The notes under the pieces were generated by a model. The model was given only the letters and a program-made list of their open reading frames with translations. It was not told the origin of the DNA and did not search any database. Positions 35,082 through 46,423 of a stretch of DNA of 64,000 nt are shown piece by piece (within the stretch, counting starts at the first letter, position 1; every line of letters begins with the position of its first letter). The translations under genes and the position numbers were made by a program. The DNA lies in the NCBI GenBank assembly GCA_018257865.1, contig JAEUBA010000075.1, positions 62,001 through 126,000 of the forward strand, given 5' to 3'. The stretch is from Stereocaulon alpinum. Its lineage: Eukaryota; Ascomycota; Lecanoromycetes; Lecanorales; Stereocaulaceae.

Positions 35082-35340
35082 GGGGGAAAAGGAAGGGAGG
35101 CTGGGTGCTTTGCGTCGATGCTTTCTTGAAGGGTTAGGCACTGCATTAGGTCTGGTTGTGAGCATGACTGTAACGAAATGACGGATTGAATGTTTTGGGG
35201 TTTAAAAGTAGGCCAGCTGCTCGTGCGCAGAATGGTCAACTTGTTGTGTTACGATGTCTTAAATCTAATAACCCAAAGTCTCGGTCCGGAGTACCGAGTC
35301 CATATGCTACGGAACGCCGAAGATCGTAATGTCGTAAACG

Positions 35341-38118
35341 TCATATCAAGCTCTCATACTTATCTAACCCAGTCTTCTGCCCTGGCGGCTTCATGGGTGC
35401 TTGAGCCTGCCCAGCACCACTCTGAGCACCTCCAAAATATCCACTATTCTGCGTCTGCACACCCGGCCGCTGAGCAGGCGTTATCGGCGGCGGAGGAAGA
35501 GAGAAGGCGGAGAATGGCGTCACGGGCTGCGGGTGTGGGGGCGGAGGCATTGAGAAATTATGGTGTGCTTGAGGTGGCGGCATTGAGAAAGATGGCTGTG
35601 AGGGCTGCATTGGCTGTGCGATGTTAGATGACCAGCCTGATGCCATGGGAGGGGTGGATTGCATCATGTTGGGCTGCATGGGCGCCATAGATGGTTGCAT
35701 TGGCTGCATAGGCGTGAAGGAATTGATGCCATTGCTTATAGCGTTGGGATTAGGTCTTGAATTGGCGGGGTTTAGGGTGGCGAAGGAGCTGAGACTCTGG
35801 TCTGGCGTTATGGTTCGAGAGTGGGGATTTGGGACATTGGACATGGAGTTTTGGTTGCTGTGGGCGGCGTTGAGGGGTGTAGACGACCAGGAGAAGGATG
35901 GAGCTTCTGTTTGTTTGCTTGATTGGAGTTGAGGCCTAATGGCATCACCTAGCATGTCCCCACTGTTCTGGTTGCTTCTGCCTAGGACGAGGCGCTGGAA
36001 GTCGTCTTCGCCGACGTCATCGCTACCGTTTGAGTCAAAGAAGCCATTGGTCGATCCAGCGTTCACGAAGTCGTTAGTCTTTGCGGTGGCATTGGTGCCT
36101 GAGCTGGATAAATCGCGTAGCTTCCTTATTTGTTCATTCTCGATCTTCGATGAGACTTTCTTGATCAAGTCCATGAACTGTTGGAATTGCTGCAAATTCA
36201 GAAGCGGTCCCAGACTAAAGCTCCAGAGTATTGGGAGCGCCTCCATCGCTAAAAACTCCGTATCAGCGATCTTCCCAACCTGCTGGAACACTGCAAGGGC
36301 TGCCATCATGACGGCAGGCTCCTTTGTTTTCATGACCTTCAGCAGCGGTACAACTTTCTCTTGCACGGTGTACTTGTCGAGGACTGCATTGCTACTTTGC
36401 TTCGGCTTCTTCGACCCTACCATAGCGCCATCGAGACCGTCACCGACAGCTGTATCGTCTGTCGGTGAGCCTCCACATAGAACAACGAAGGCCTCTAGAC
36501 CCCGGACTTTGATTCCCAGACTGCTGGTTTTGCTAAAGACTGCAGCAACGACGGGAAAGACCTCATTCTTGATGGTAGTAAAGTCCAGTATTTTCATTAT
36601 AGTTGGGAGGCAGCTCAGAGACTTGTCCACAATGGTATGCGTAGGAGATTCTAAGCCAAGCTGCAATATTGGCATGATGTCAGTCTTGAACTCCTTCCCA
36701 TCGCAATTCTCTCCAATCAACTCCATATTCTCAAGGATAACAGCAAGCCCAGCTTCCTTGGCTGTATCTCTTTCTTTCCCGCCCCCAGCCAGAAATGTTT
36801 CACGAAGCTGAGGGAGGATCTTTTCAGTCATGGCCCGCTTGCCAGATGGTATTATCTTGATGATCTTGAAGATATTCTGTAAGATTAGGGAAAGAAGCTC
36901 CTTGTCTTTTGTCTCTTCAAGTAGCGCTGGTAACACCTTCTTGTCAAGCACAGACTTCGGAAATTGATCCAATATCTTTGGCAGTCCGCGCATGAACTGT
37001 GACTTCTCGTTGGGCGTTTTTGCTGGGAGCGCATCTAGAAACCTGATCGAGGACATAAGTATATTGTCAAAGAACTGTGACTGCTGAAACTCGCGTGCAT
37101 TCATCCTTTGCGCTGGTCTCCGAGTGATCAATCGAGGGAGAACGGCGGACACAAGATCTTTCGGCAGCGGTCTGGAAGACAAAAAGTTATTGCTTGCCGA
37201 GGGTGTTGTCGAAGACGATGTGAAAAGCTTCTTGTAGGTGGAAAGGTTCGAATTAGTCTTAAGGGGCGATGTATGCGGTGAATTATATAGAGCTATCAAT
37301 AAAAGGCCTAGAGAAAACATGTCGGTAGAGGACGAGATGTTGTTGTCCATGGCAAAGTCGGGAGATGTGTAGTCAAGATCCAATTGTATAGAACGCGGTA
37401 ACCGAGGATCGTGATAGAGAACCTCAGAAAGAGAAATTGGTGACATTGTTGACTGGGAGCTAGAGTTGTCGGGTGGACCTGCAAATCCGAGACCTGCAAT
37501 CTTCCAATCCGATTTAGCGTTGACGTATATCGCGTCTGGTGTCAAGTTACCATGCACCAATCCGGCGGACTCGTGCAAGAATTCAAGACCTTGTGCTACT
37601 TGTAGTAATCCTTTCTGAATCTCCAGCTCATCAATTTCCAGTTCTCTTCTCCGCCTTGTGCCATCCGCTTCCTCGATCACAAACCGGCTGGGCCGACCAG
37701 CAACCCCACCAGCTCGTTCTTGATCGTCCTTCTCTTGCAAAAGCCCTGCCAGAGACGCCGTGACTGGCTCTGTAGCAAAAATTAATCCCCCACTCCGAGT
37801 ATCTTCTATGGGTTCCGCCAGCTCCAAGATGCTTGGGTGCCGCAATCTTGCCAGGAGGTTCGACTCCTTTTTGACCCTCGCTATCACCTCATCATGTAAC
37901 TTCCTTACAGCGGCTCCTCCAGATCTGCCACCTCCCAAACTCCCTGAATGCGGATCCAAGGACTTCCGATCAAAGACGAACACCGACACAGCCTTCCCCG
38001 TAGACTTTTTCTTCCCATCGTAGACCTTCCACGCTCCTGATATGGAAGTGGGGGTCGTCGATATAGTGTAATTTGCGGAGATGTTGGATGTAAAGGACTT
38101 CAACGCGGAGCTGAACAT
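35341..38118 (-). CDS. SCY1: Scy1/SCYL2-type pseudokinase
   Basis: An intronless gene of 925 aa with ATG at 38118. Residues about 30-350 are kinase-like but inactive-looking: the catalytic loop reads VHGNLTPDAIYVN (HGN instead of HRD) and the metal-binding motif is AGLGFA instead of DFG. HEAT-like helical repeats follow (about 370-660: KFLDALPAKTPNEKSQFMRGLPKIL and similar). The C-terminal 200 residues are Met/Pro/Gln/Ser-rich and disordered, ending GLDKYESLI. SCYL2/CVAK104 relatives act in clathrin- and AP-dependent trafficking between Golgi and endosomes. A 290-codon frame on the opposite strand (35939-36811) is a shadow of this gene. Confidence 0.93.
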   Translation of the reverse strand: MFSSALKSFTSNISANYTISTTPTSISGAWKVYDGKKKSTGKAVSVFVFDRKSLDPHSGSLGGGRSGGAAVRKLHDEVIARVKKESNLLARLRHPSILELAEPIEDTRSGGLIFATEPVTASLAGLLQEKDDQERAGGVAGRPSRFVIEEADGTRRRRELEIDELEIQKGLLQVAQGLEFLHESAGLVHGNLTPDAIYVNAKSDWKIAGLGFAGPPDNSSSQSTMSPISLSEVLYHDPRLPRSIQLDLDYTSPDFAMDNNISSSTDMFSLGLLLIALYNSPHTSPLKTNSNLSTYKKLFTSSSTTPSASNNFLSSRPLPKDLVSAVLPRLITRRPAQRMNAREFQQSQFFDNILMSSIRFLDALPAKTPNEKSQFMRGLPKILDQFPKSVLDKKVLPALLEETKDKELLSLILQNIFKIIKIIPSGKRAMTEKILPQLRETFLAGGGKERDTAKEAGLAVILENMELIGENCDGKEFKTDIMPILQLGLESPTHTIVDKSLSCLPTIMKILDFTTIKNEVFPVVAAVFSKTSSLGIKVRGLEAFVVLCGGSPTDDTAVGDGLDGAMVGSKKPKQSSNAVLDKYTVQEKVVPLLKVMKTKEPAVMMAALAVFQQVGKIADTEFLAMEALPILWSFSLGPLLNLQQFQQFMDLIKKVSSKIENEQIRKLRDLSSSGTNATAKTNDFVNAGSTNGFFDSNGSDDVGEDDFQRLVLGRSNQNSGDMLGDAIRPQLQSSKQTEAPSFSWSSTPLNAAHSNQNSMSNVPNPHSRTITPDQSLSSFATLNPANSRPNPNAISNGINSFTPMQPMQPSMAPMQPNMMQSTPPMASGWSSNIAQPMQPSQPSFSMPPPQAHHNFSMPPPPHPQPVTPFSAFSLPPPPITPAQRPGVQTQNSGYFGGAQSGAGQAQAPMKPPGQKTGLDKYESLI

Positions 38119-38523
38119 GATTGCTATTCAATACACAGAAGTCGGAAAGCTCAGACTCGACGTTGTGGATTGTCGGTCTCTTGAATCGTCTACCTACTTA
38201 ACCGATGGCTATGACACAGGCTTCGGAGCATTTCGCTATGAATTTGCGGAGAGTTCGAGTGCTATAGCAGTTCGAAGACAAAACCAGGCTCTAAACACTT
38301 TATTGGAACGTTAATAATTAGTAAATATAGTTTCTGACATATGAATGTAGGAGAGATTTGAGCTGCTTATTGCCAAGCTTTTGCCAAGATATATCACAGC
38401 CTTACAGTCTTGGCGTGTAATGCGATGGCTCCGATTTCGCAACAGAAGTACAGACAGGTCGCGTCCACCATTGAGCAACATCGCAAGCAATTGCGCAAAG
38501 CAATCGCCCTAGCATTCGTCGCA
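38119..38523. promoter_or_regulatory. Divergent promoter region SCY1/BCAT
   Basis: 405 bp between two divergent starts. An in-frame ATG at 38425 could extend the aminotransferase N-terminus. No clear TATA box was seen. Confidence 0.45.
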
Positions 38524-39831
38524 ATGACTCGACATTCTCTTCATAGAGCTTCAAGGCCTTTATTGGCCCCCTCAAGGGCGTTCATACTGCAAAACACAAT
38601 TTTACCATGGCGGTGTCGAAGGGCGTATAGTATACAGTCACAGGAGGAGGATTTAGCTCAACTACCAGACATAGATCCCAAGGCATTGTCAATCACAAAA
38701 ACTACGACCCCGAAACAGATCGTCCCACCAGAAGAGCTGATATTTGGGCGGAATTTCACAGGCAAGCTGGGAGGCATTCCCAATAATCACCCGACATGCT
38801 AACATACGTTTGGCTCTATAGACCACATGCTCACAATAGAATGGACAACCTCACAAGGCTGGCTCGCTCCCCGTATAACGCCCTACCAAAATTTCTCCCT
38901 CGACCCAGCGACCTGCGTCTTCCACTACGGGTTTGAGTGTTTCGAAGGAATGAAAGCCTACAAAAACAGCGAAGGTCAAGTCCGGCTCTTTAGACCGGAC
39001 AAGAATATGGCTCGCTTTAATAAATCCTCCGCACGAATTGCTCTCCCAAATTTTTCTGGTGCAGCATTAATTGAGTTGATATCGAAATTCTGCGCAATGG
39101 AAGAGCGCTTTGTACCTGCTGGGAAGGGGTACTCCCTCTACCTCCGCCCCACAATGATCGGAACCCAGCGAACCCTTGGCGTTGGTCCGCCAGGCTCAGC
39201 ACTTCTATTCTTGATTGCCTCTCCTGTCGGACCTTACTATCCGACGGGCTTCAAGGCCGTCTCCCTTGAAGCGACAGACTACGCTGTACGAGCATGGCCA
39301 GGAGGTGTAGGAAACATGAAATTAGGAGCAAATTACGCGCCTTGTATAGTACCGCAGCTGCAGGCAGCGAAGCGGGGGTTTCATCAAAATCTATGGTTAT
39401 TTGGAGAGGAGGAGTATGTGACGGAGGTGGGGACGATGAATCTGTTCGCAGCGATTCGAGATAAAGAGACGGGAAAGAAGGTACTAATGACGGCGCCACT
39501 AGACGGAACGATTCTAGAGGGCGTGATAAGAGACTCCGTGCTTGACCTTGCAAGGGAACGGCTGGCGCCCGAAGGCTGGGAGGTACAAGAACGGAAATTC
39601 ACAATGAAAGAATTGGCGGATGCGGCAGATGAGGGCAGGATGCTTGAGATCTTTGGGACGGGGACCGCAGCGGTGGTGAGCCCGGTACGTAGAATAGGTT
39701 GGAAGGGAAGGCTGGTTGAGTGTGGATTGAGAGAGGATCAGGAAGTTGGAGAGATCACGAAGAGGATGAAGGATTGGATAGAGGGGATACAGTGTGGTGA
39801 TGAGGAACACCCTTGGAGTATAAAGGTGTGA
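38524..39831 (+). CDS. BAT1: Branched-chain amino-acid aminotransferase, mitochondrial type
   Basis: Exons 38524-38761 and 38822-39831 give 415 aa. The intron (38762-38821, 60 bp) starts with GC (AG|GCAAGC) and ends TATAG, with a perfect branch site TGCTAACAT. Removing it restores the invariant block FGRNFTDHMLTIEW. The N-terminus from the 38524 ATG (MTRHSLHRASRPLLAPSR) is an Arg-rich amphipathic presequence, so mitochondrial import is likely. Other marks are FHYGFECFEGMKAYK, the PLP lysine in GGVGNMKLGANYAP and EVGTMNLF. The enzyme carries out the last step of leucine, isoleucine and valine synthesis and the first step of their breakdown. A longer in-frame start at 38425 exists. Confidence 0.94.
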
Positions 39832-41432
39832 TCCATGATGTACTCTGCTGTGCTGAAATTAGCCATCCCTGCAAATAGCGCTACGCGAGGTATTTGCTCT
39901 CCGACGGGCGACTTGGAGTCTATACATACCCAGCTGAAGACTTGCGGCATAAGGTCGCCAGGCATCTTAGAGACGTGGAAAAGCATCAAATAGGAATAAG
40001 GGCAACCCAATTGGAGACAGAAGTTGTACATATAAAGAGCCACAATCATATCATGCACTGACAGCAATACAATATCACGCTTATGATTCGTGCGATTTTT
40101 GCTGATGCCTTGAAAAGCCAATATAACACAGCGACCCGCAGGTCTGATATTGCGGACATTGACGGAAGACAGAGCCTCTACCTGAAGCTGCGCATGTCTG
40201 GACTCAAAGCAACTTTAATCCCATCCTTGCTCTGAGCAGTAAACCTCTTCTCCTCCTGCCACTGCATCTCCATGTCGCAAATTGCCAGGCACTCAAACTC
40301 CCGCAAGATCCTTACAACAACAGTCGCGCTTTCACTATAGACGAGACACAGTCCATTACACACACAAGGCCGACCACCAATCGGTCTACTACCACTTCGG
40401 ATGAAAACCTTAGTCTTCCAGCGCTCCGGTCCCAACACCTCAACTTCAGGAACCCCAAAAGTGTTCGTCGCACTGCATGGCGCGGTATCTGATCTCCACT
40501 ATCCCTTCCCCAAAGCCTGCAAACCACCACATATGCACATTCTCGAAGCACAATCGAATAAACCCTCCAGTGTGCATCGATATCGAAACACACACAACAA
40601 TAATCCCACTGCTAATAAGATGCTAACGACCTACTAATGCAGAGAATACAATCAGGAATTATCAAAGGATATACGTGTCCAGAACTGGATCCACTGTCTT
40701 CACAACACCACCTCCAGAAAGCACACCTCGATTCCCCTACCACGGAAATAGACCCAACTTCTTGATCTCCAAGAACTCTCCTGTCTCTAGGTAGGGTATT
40801 CTATAATATACGATCGAAACTGCAGCGAGTCGTAGGACATGATGCAAAGAAGCAGGGAGTAGTCACATAGAGAGATGTTTTTGGGGAGTACATCATGGTA
40901 TGTGCTTAGTATGACCTGTCTGGAGGGAGGTTGATTGCTCGGCGAGGTGCGAGGAGAATTTCGTTGTGGGGAGGAGGAGGTGGAACGGACTTTAGTGAGA
41001 TTTGAGAAATCGCTAAGCTGACTGCCAAAACGGCGCTTGCTGGGTACCTGATTTTCGATACATGTAAGGCTCTAACCTGCTGAGAAGAATCGGCTGGTGA
41101 TCGCTAGATCTGGGGAGCAGACAGCTATCTCTTTTGAGCCTGTAGCCTCGAAGCCAGGAGCAGGTCAATGAAGTGGCAACTGTGTTATGAATTTTTCGTA
41201 TCCACTATCTGGTAAAATGTTCTAGTACTGTATTTTGATCAAGGGAATTTGTTAAATCAGTGCATCATTAACAAGATCAATATGTACAGCTCTAATCTAT
41301 TCGCTGTCCGTCTAGCAGCTTTATCCTTCTGACGCCATGCTCAATATGTTCAAATAGTCATCTGCGCTGATACATACACAATAAAGATAAATTGGAACTG
41401 TCGCACACACTTTGTAATCCGTGCGTTGGAAT
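39832..41432. other. Intergenic, no gene seen
   Basis: 1.6 kb with short frames on both strands and no motifs or splice pairs that join. No repeat or RNA gene was recognised. Confidence 0.45.
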
Positions 41433-43347
41433 CTAGAAATCTTGCCGTGCATTCTTGCTGTGTTTTCGTATCTGCTTGCCATACTGCATCATAGTATTAG
41501 CCTCTAATTTGTCGGCAGTAACGGATGGGGAAAGGGCAACACTCACTTTATATAGCAAGAAAGGGATAGGGATGAACACGATCGACAGGAATCCTAGTGT
41601 TGAACTTGCCCATCCAACTCCAAGATTCTTGTACATCGCGTTCGCGAATAATGGGAATCCTGCACCAAAGCTGCTTCTCATCAAGTCATTGCCTGCCAGC
41701 ACACTCGCCGCATACTCCGGATACGCATCGGGAAGGTAGTTGAGAACCGAATTGAAGAGCAGAAAAGTACCGAACGAGAAGAACGATGAGCCGATGATCG
41801 GCATGATCCAGTGGATACTCGCTCTTGAACTCCATCCGAACCAGAATAAACAGACCGGAATACAGAATGCTCCCACGAAAGCAGGCGGCAATCTCTTCTC
41901 GGGCTGCAATTCGCCGTTTTCGTTGAATTGTGGCTCAACGACTTTGTAAAGGTAGTAGAAGAATGGCGGTATAACTATTATGGCGCCGACCAGAATTCCG
42001 AGGAATGCAAGACCTTCTTGACCTAAGTCGAAACCATAGATACCCACAAAGACTATGGGAAATGACTCGAACCAGATATAGAGGAGGCCATAGATAAGGG
42101 CGATGTAGAGATTTAGGAGAAGGACGATGGGTTCTTTGAAATTGAGGGTTATGGGTCGGATGAGGGCAATGAGTGCGATCTGTGGATTTGGATCAGTATC
42201 AAAATTCCCTGTACGTTCCATGCATGTCTGTTATAGGAACGAGCTATGACTCACTTCTTTCCCAGTCATATGCTCCGCCATGATCTCGGGCTCGCACCTC
42301 AAGCTTTGGATCCCTGTCAATTTCCGCAACCGCTTCGTTCTCCGATACAGAATATTCGTTGAGCTTGTCTCCGGCAAAAAGAAGATAAATAGCACCAGCG
42401 AGAATCCGCATAGCCACATTAGTTCCCAAATAGTCCAAGTCCAGCCCCTAGCTTGAACTGCGAAGCCTCCTACTAATGGGCCCATTACGGGTCCGCAGAC
42501 AGCTGCGATACCCCAGATACCAATTGCATATGCCCTCTTCTTCGGAGCGAAGATGTCTCCAATGCTAGCTCCGCCAGTAGCAAGCACCGGACTACCAATG
42601 AAGCCTGTCAGGAATCGAAAGCACAGCAGCATCGCAAAGTTTACAGCTAGCGCTGTGGGCACCTGCAAGACGACGAAGACGAAAAGGGTGCCAATATATA
42701 TCGGGTTCCGCCCGATGTAGGGTATCTCGCTCATCGGAGCCCATATCATAGGACCAAGACCATATCCAGCGACGAACAGTGTGAGGCCCAAGGTTGCTTT
42801 GACTTGACTGACGCCAAATGTCCTGACCACATCTTCTGTACCAGCGCTGTAAATTGCTGAACCGATATAGACAGAAAAGGTAAGAAGGCATATTTCGAAG
42901 GTCACGAAGACTTTTTTGAAGGTCGACCAGTTCAGTGGCATCTGTACTCTGTCAATTTACATTATTTCATCATACCCGTTTTGTAGACCTGCATACCTCT
43001 GGGTCATTGTCACCATACCATGACACCATTGTGATATCACGCCCTTTCTCTGTATCTATTCTTTGACCGGTTATGGTACTGCTCAGTTGGTGTTCTTGCT
43101 GCTCTCCATTTCCGACCTGTGTCTGAGACGAGTCTTCGGACGAAAAAGGGGCATCGTCGTTTTCTGATTTCTCTTCATTTGACGGACCTTCCGCATTGCC
43201 ATATAGGGCCATGTTCTTGGTCTGCTCGCGGTCGAGGTATCGCTTCCATATTGTCGGGTCTCTTTCTTCTGCATATTGAAACATTCGGCCATTAGTGATT
43301 AGTCGCACAAAGTGTCCGAAGACGGTATCACGCATAAGTTCCGCCAT
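41433..43347 (-). CDS. MFS transporter, DHA1 (Flr1/Tpo1-like) drug or polyamine exporter
   Basis: Exons 43347-42997, 42941-42255, 42179-41547 and 41483-41433 (introns 55, 75 and 63 bp) give 573 aa. The cytosolic N-terminus (GHFVRLITNGRMFQYAEERDP) is typical of the fungal Flr1-like branch. Twelve membrane helices follow, with VAGYGLGPMIWAPMSEIPYIGRNPIY after helix 2, RFLTGFIGSPVLATGGASIGDIF, and GPVMGPLVGGF (DHA1 antiporter motif C). The last short exon adds a basic tail (YGKQIRKHSKNARQDF). Members of this family export drugs, toxins or polyamines in exchange for protons at the plasma membrane. The substrate cannot be inferred, and there is no biosynthetic cluster beside it. Confidence 0.9.
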
Positions 43348-45041
43348 GTGGCAGGAAACAGATCAGAACACTTCAAGGGAAGACGAAATGATACACGATT
43401 TGGCTCGGATTGAAACAAAGAGAATTGATTTTGGGCGCTCTTTATGTACATAGAGAGAAAAGAGTTTGAGGCGTGGTGTAATGTCATCCAATGTTGACTA
43501 AGGAACTTTATGCAGCACCGTGCTTCCTCTCGGCGCTCAGGAACGCCGCGTTCCCATTTGCTGGACTCATGACGGACTCCGAAGAAGGAGACACGGACTT
43601 CCGGACAGCGATACGCAATCGCTAGGATGCACAAGTTTCGAGGAAATCGATGACGGATAGATCGTCATTGGACAGATGCCGCTAAACTTAATCGGCCGGC
43701 TGGCTTCCGGAGCTTATCTGGATCATCCGAAGTTGCGGGTCAAAGTAACGTCCGTCTCCCGTCAAGTTCGCGCAGTAGTATATTTCCAGCGAGGAACATG
43801 ACCAAGTCGTTGATTAGATACAAAGTATTGAGAGACATCTCGGCTGCAGCTTTGTATAGAATTCCTGTTGATTACAGCCAACCGTTAAAGAACCCTACTC
43901 GTATCAGTGACTTGACATGAAAGTTTGGTACGGCGGATGTTACTTTGACCGCGAGCCGAGTCAGCTTATGCTTCTTGGTAAGCTTGAGGTTTGAGAATCG
44001 TGCTAGCATAAGGAATGGTCTTCAAAATAACCCGGTGTGAACACCATGGTCTCTCGATACATTTAGGGTAACTGGCCTTAGTTAGCATGTGTTCAATAAT
44101 GCAAGCTTGATATGTGAAGATGCGGGATCAGAGGATTATTCCTGTGAGGCTGAAGGTTCCACAAGCCAGACAAGATTCAATCGTGGCTTAGGTGAAAGCC
44201 GCCTCGAGAGTATGACGGTTAAAGTTGCTAATGTGGAGAGAGGCGAGCCAATAACACTCATGCTCCTATACCTCACAATCTCTATCAACTGGTATTGTTG
44301 CCCACCCTGGCGATGGTGAGGAGGCTATGGGCACGAGAGCATGAGAGACAGGAATCCGAGTATTGATTTCTCATCACTACTCTTAACATAAGAGGTGAAA
44401 CCTGGGATTTGTCGACGGCTAAAGGTCAAAATACAGACAAGAAATTCCAAAAAAGCAAAAGGTCACACTTACACCAAAGCTACCTGCCCTTACCATAATC
44501 TCGGATCCAGACACACTATGTCTCAAACAAAGTCTCCCACCGGACGAGTTTCTGCAGCGTACGAGCATGGTCTGCGACATCTTAACCTCGGAACATCTTC
44601 TGTACTTCTTTGAAAGCAGCCAATTCACCAGACTGCACTAGACACCACGACTTTTCGGCAAAGCTCTCATTCTCGAATTGTCTTGAATACTGCAAGCTGT
44701 TCTCAGATTTGCTCTTATGCGTTAGGATCCTGACTGGTTCACGTCCTGCAATACTGGAGCGGCAACACCGACGACATTGACACGTTGCCGGCCAAATCAC
44801 CTGGGCGCTAGAATTTTCTGACTGTGCTCATTTGGGCCGTCGAATGCTACAACTCACATTGTCAGGCCCTACGGATGCGAACACGAACAGCTCCTGTGTC
44901 TTTAATTCCTCCAACGTCCCTGGTATACATCGTAGATCCGAAGGCTGTCTCCTTGACTACCGCTGCACGTCCGGGCACTGAGGGGTTCTGCATTTCTCTT
45001 TCAGGGCTTTATCGAGTCCATTGAAGAAATTCCCAGAGCCT
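43348..45041. other. Intergenic, no gene seen
   Basis: 1.7 kb upstream of the MFS gene and downstream of the acyl-CoA dehydrogenase. Only short frames are present, with no motif or mobile-element end recognised. Confidence 0.45.
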
Positions 45042-46423
45042 TTACAGTTTTGATGACCCACTCGGTCGATCCAAAAGCTTGGTTTCACGTTGATAATTCT
45101 TGACTAGCTGCCTGACAGCAAGATCGAGCATAACATCCTCCGAGCCACCCGGTATCCGAGCACCAGGAACATCGCGATATATGCCTATGAGTATTGGATT
45201 AGCCACTTCTCTACTTTACTACCTTCAGAAGATGACGCACGCTCAGCAATCTCCCCCTTTCCCGTTCTCGTGTACCCGTTCCCACCAAACAATAGTACAG
45301 CACATCTAGCACACTCGTCCAGTACCATTCCAGCTTGCGCTTTTGCCAGGGCTGTAAGCCCGCCTAACTCAACGTCCGCCTCAGCCTTTGAGAGCTTCGT
45401 CATCTGATAGACGAATTGCTCCATCCAAGCCCACTGACTTTCCAAAAGCGCCCCAGCTTTTGCAAGTCTATGCCTCACGACAGCTTGTTCCATGAGCACC
45501 TTCCCAAATGCTTCTCTTTGCAAACAGTACTCAAATGCAGCGCTCAATGCTACTCTTGCTTGCCTAGTAACTCCAACAGCAATGGTAAGCCGCTCATGGT
45601 TGAAATTCGTCATGACGTATTTCATGCCTTGGCCTTCTTCGCCGATGAGATTGGAAACAGGTACCCGAACGTCAGAGAGTTCGATGAAAGTCGTCCCAGC
45701 TGTGGGTTGGCCACCCACTTTGAGCCGCCGCATGCTGACGCCAGGATAGTCAAGGAGAGGGACGACCAACATGGATAAACCTGAGGGGCCAGGCCCACCG
45801 GTCCGGACAGCCATCGTGCATAAATGTGACCAGATGCCATTCGTAATCCACTTCTTTGTCCCATTGATGATGTACTCCCTCCCATCATCGCTCTTCTCAG
45901 CCGTAGTTTCGATATTAGCAACATCGCTCCCAGCTCCCGGCTCCGTAATAGCGATGCAGGTCCTCTTTTTTCCTAACAGTAAATCCGGTAGGAACCTCTC
46001 CTGTAACTCTTTACTCCCAAACTTGATGAGAGGTGGGACACCAAACGCCATGCCAGTCGTCAAACTAGCAGACGGTCCAGCAAGGCCTGAGCGCGACATC
46101 TCGTCACAGAAGATCGACGTATGCAGGTAATCCCATTCTTCCACTTTCACTACCCCTAAAATATCACGAATGCCTAGTTTGTGTAGCCATTCGACGGGCA
46201 ATGGTGCAGGCAGGTTGGGGATGAGCATATTCGCTTCGGCGAATGTCTGGAACACGTGGGGCGGGACCGCCTCCTCCCGCTCCCAGTCCAGGGCATGTTG
46301 GTGGAGGTTTTCTGTAACGAAGGACCGGCATGCTTTTTGCCATCGGAGGTGGGAAGGGGTATAGTAGGCGGAGGGTAGGCCGCAGAGGTATGGTGGCTCG
46401 GAGAAGGGGATTGGCCTAGGCAT
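45042..46423 (-). CDS. Acyl-CoA dehydrogenase with C-terminal peroxisomal signal SKL
   Basis: Exons 46423-45241 and 45184-45042 with a 56-bp intron (GTGCGT...CATAG) give 441 aa. The ATG is at 46423; in-frame codons further upstream lack one. Family marks are TGMAFGVPPLIKFGS, the FAD/substrate motif CIAITEPGAGSDVAN, KKWITNG, the NHERL arginine region, LQREAFGK, and FGGNGYTRTGKGEIAERIYRDVPGARIPGGSEDVMLDL. The spliced tail ends RPSGSSKL, a canonical PTS1, so the enzyme should work in peroxisomes on acyl-CoA chains with FAD as cofactor. Filamentous fungi are known to use acyl-CoA dehydrogenases in peroxisomes. Without splicing the tail would be lost. Confidence 0.92.

Noticed and set aside
35939..36811. 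290-codon open frame on the + strand
   Set aside because: It lies antisense within the SCY1 coding sequence, has biased serine-rich composition and no motif; it is a codon-usage shadow.
41433..46423. MFS transporter plus acyl-CoA dehydrogenase as part of a biosynthetic cluster
   Set aside because: No backbone synthase, tailoring enzymes or pathway regulator nearby; the two are 1.7 kb apart in a gene-poor stretch.
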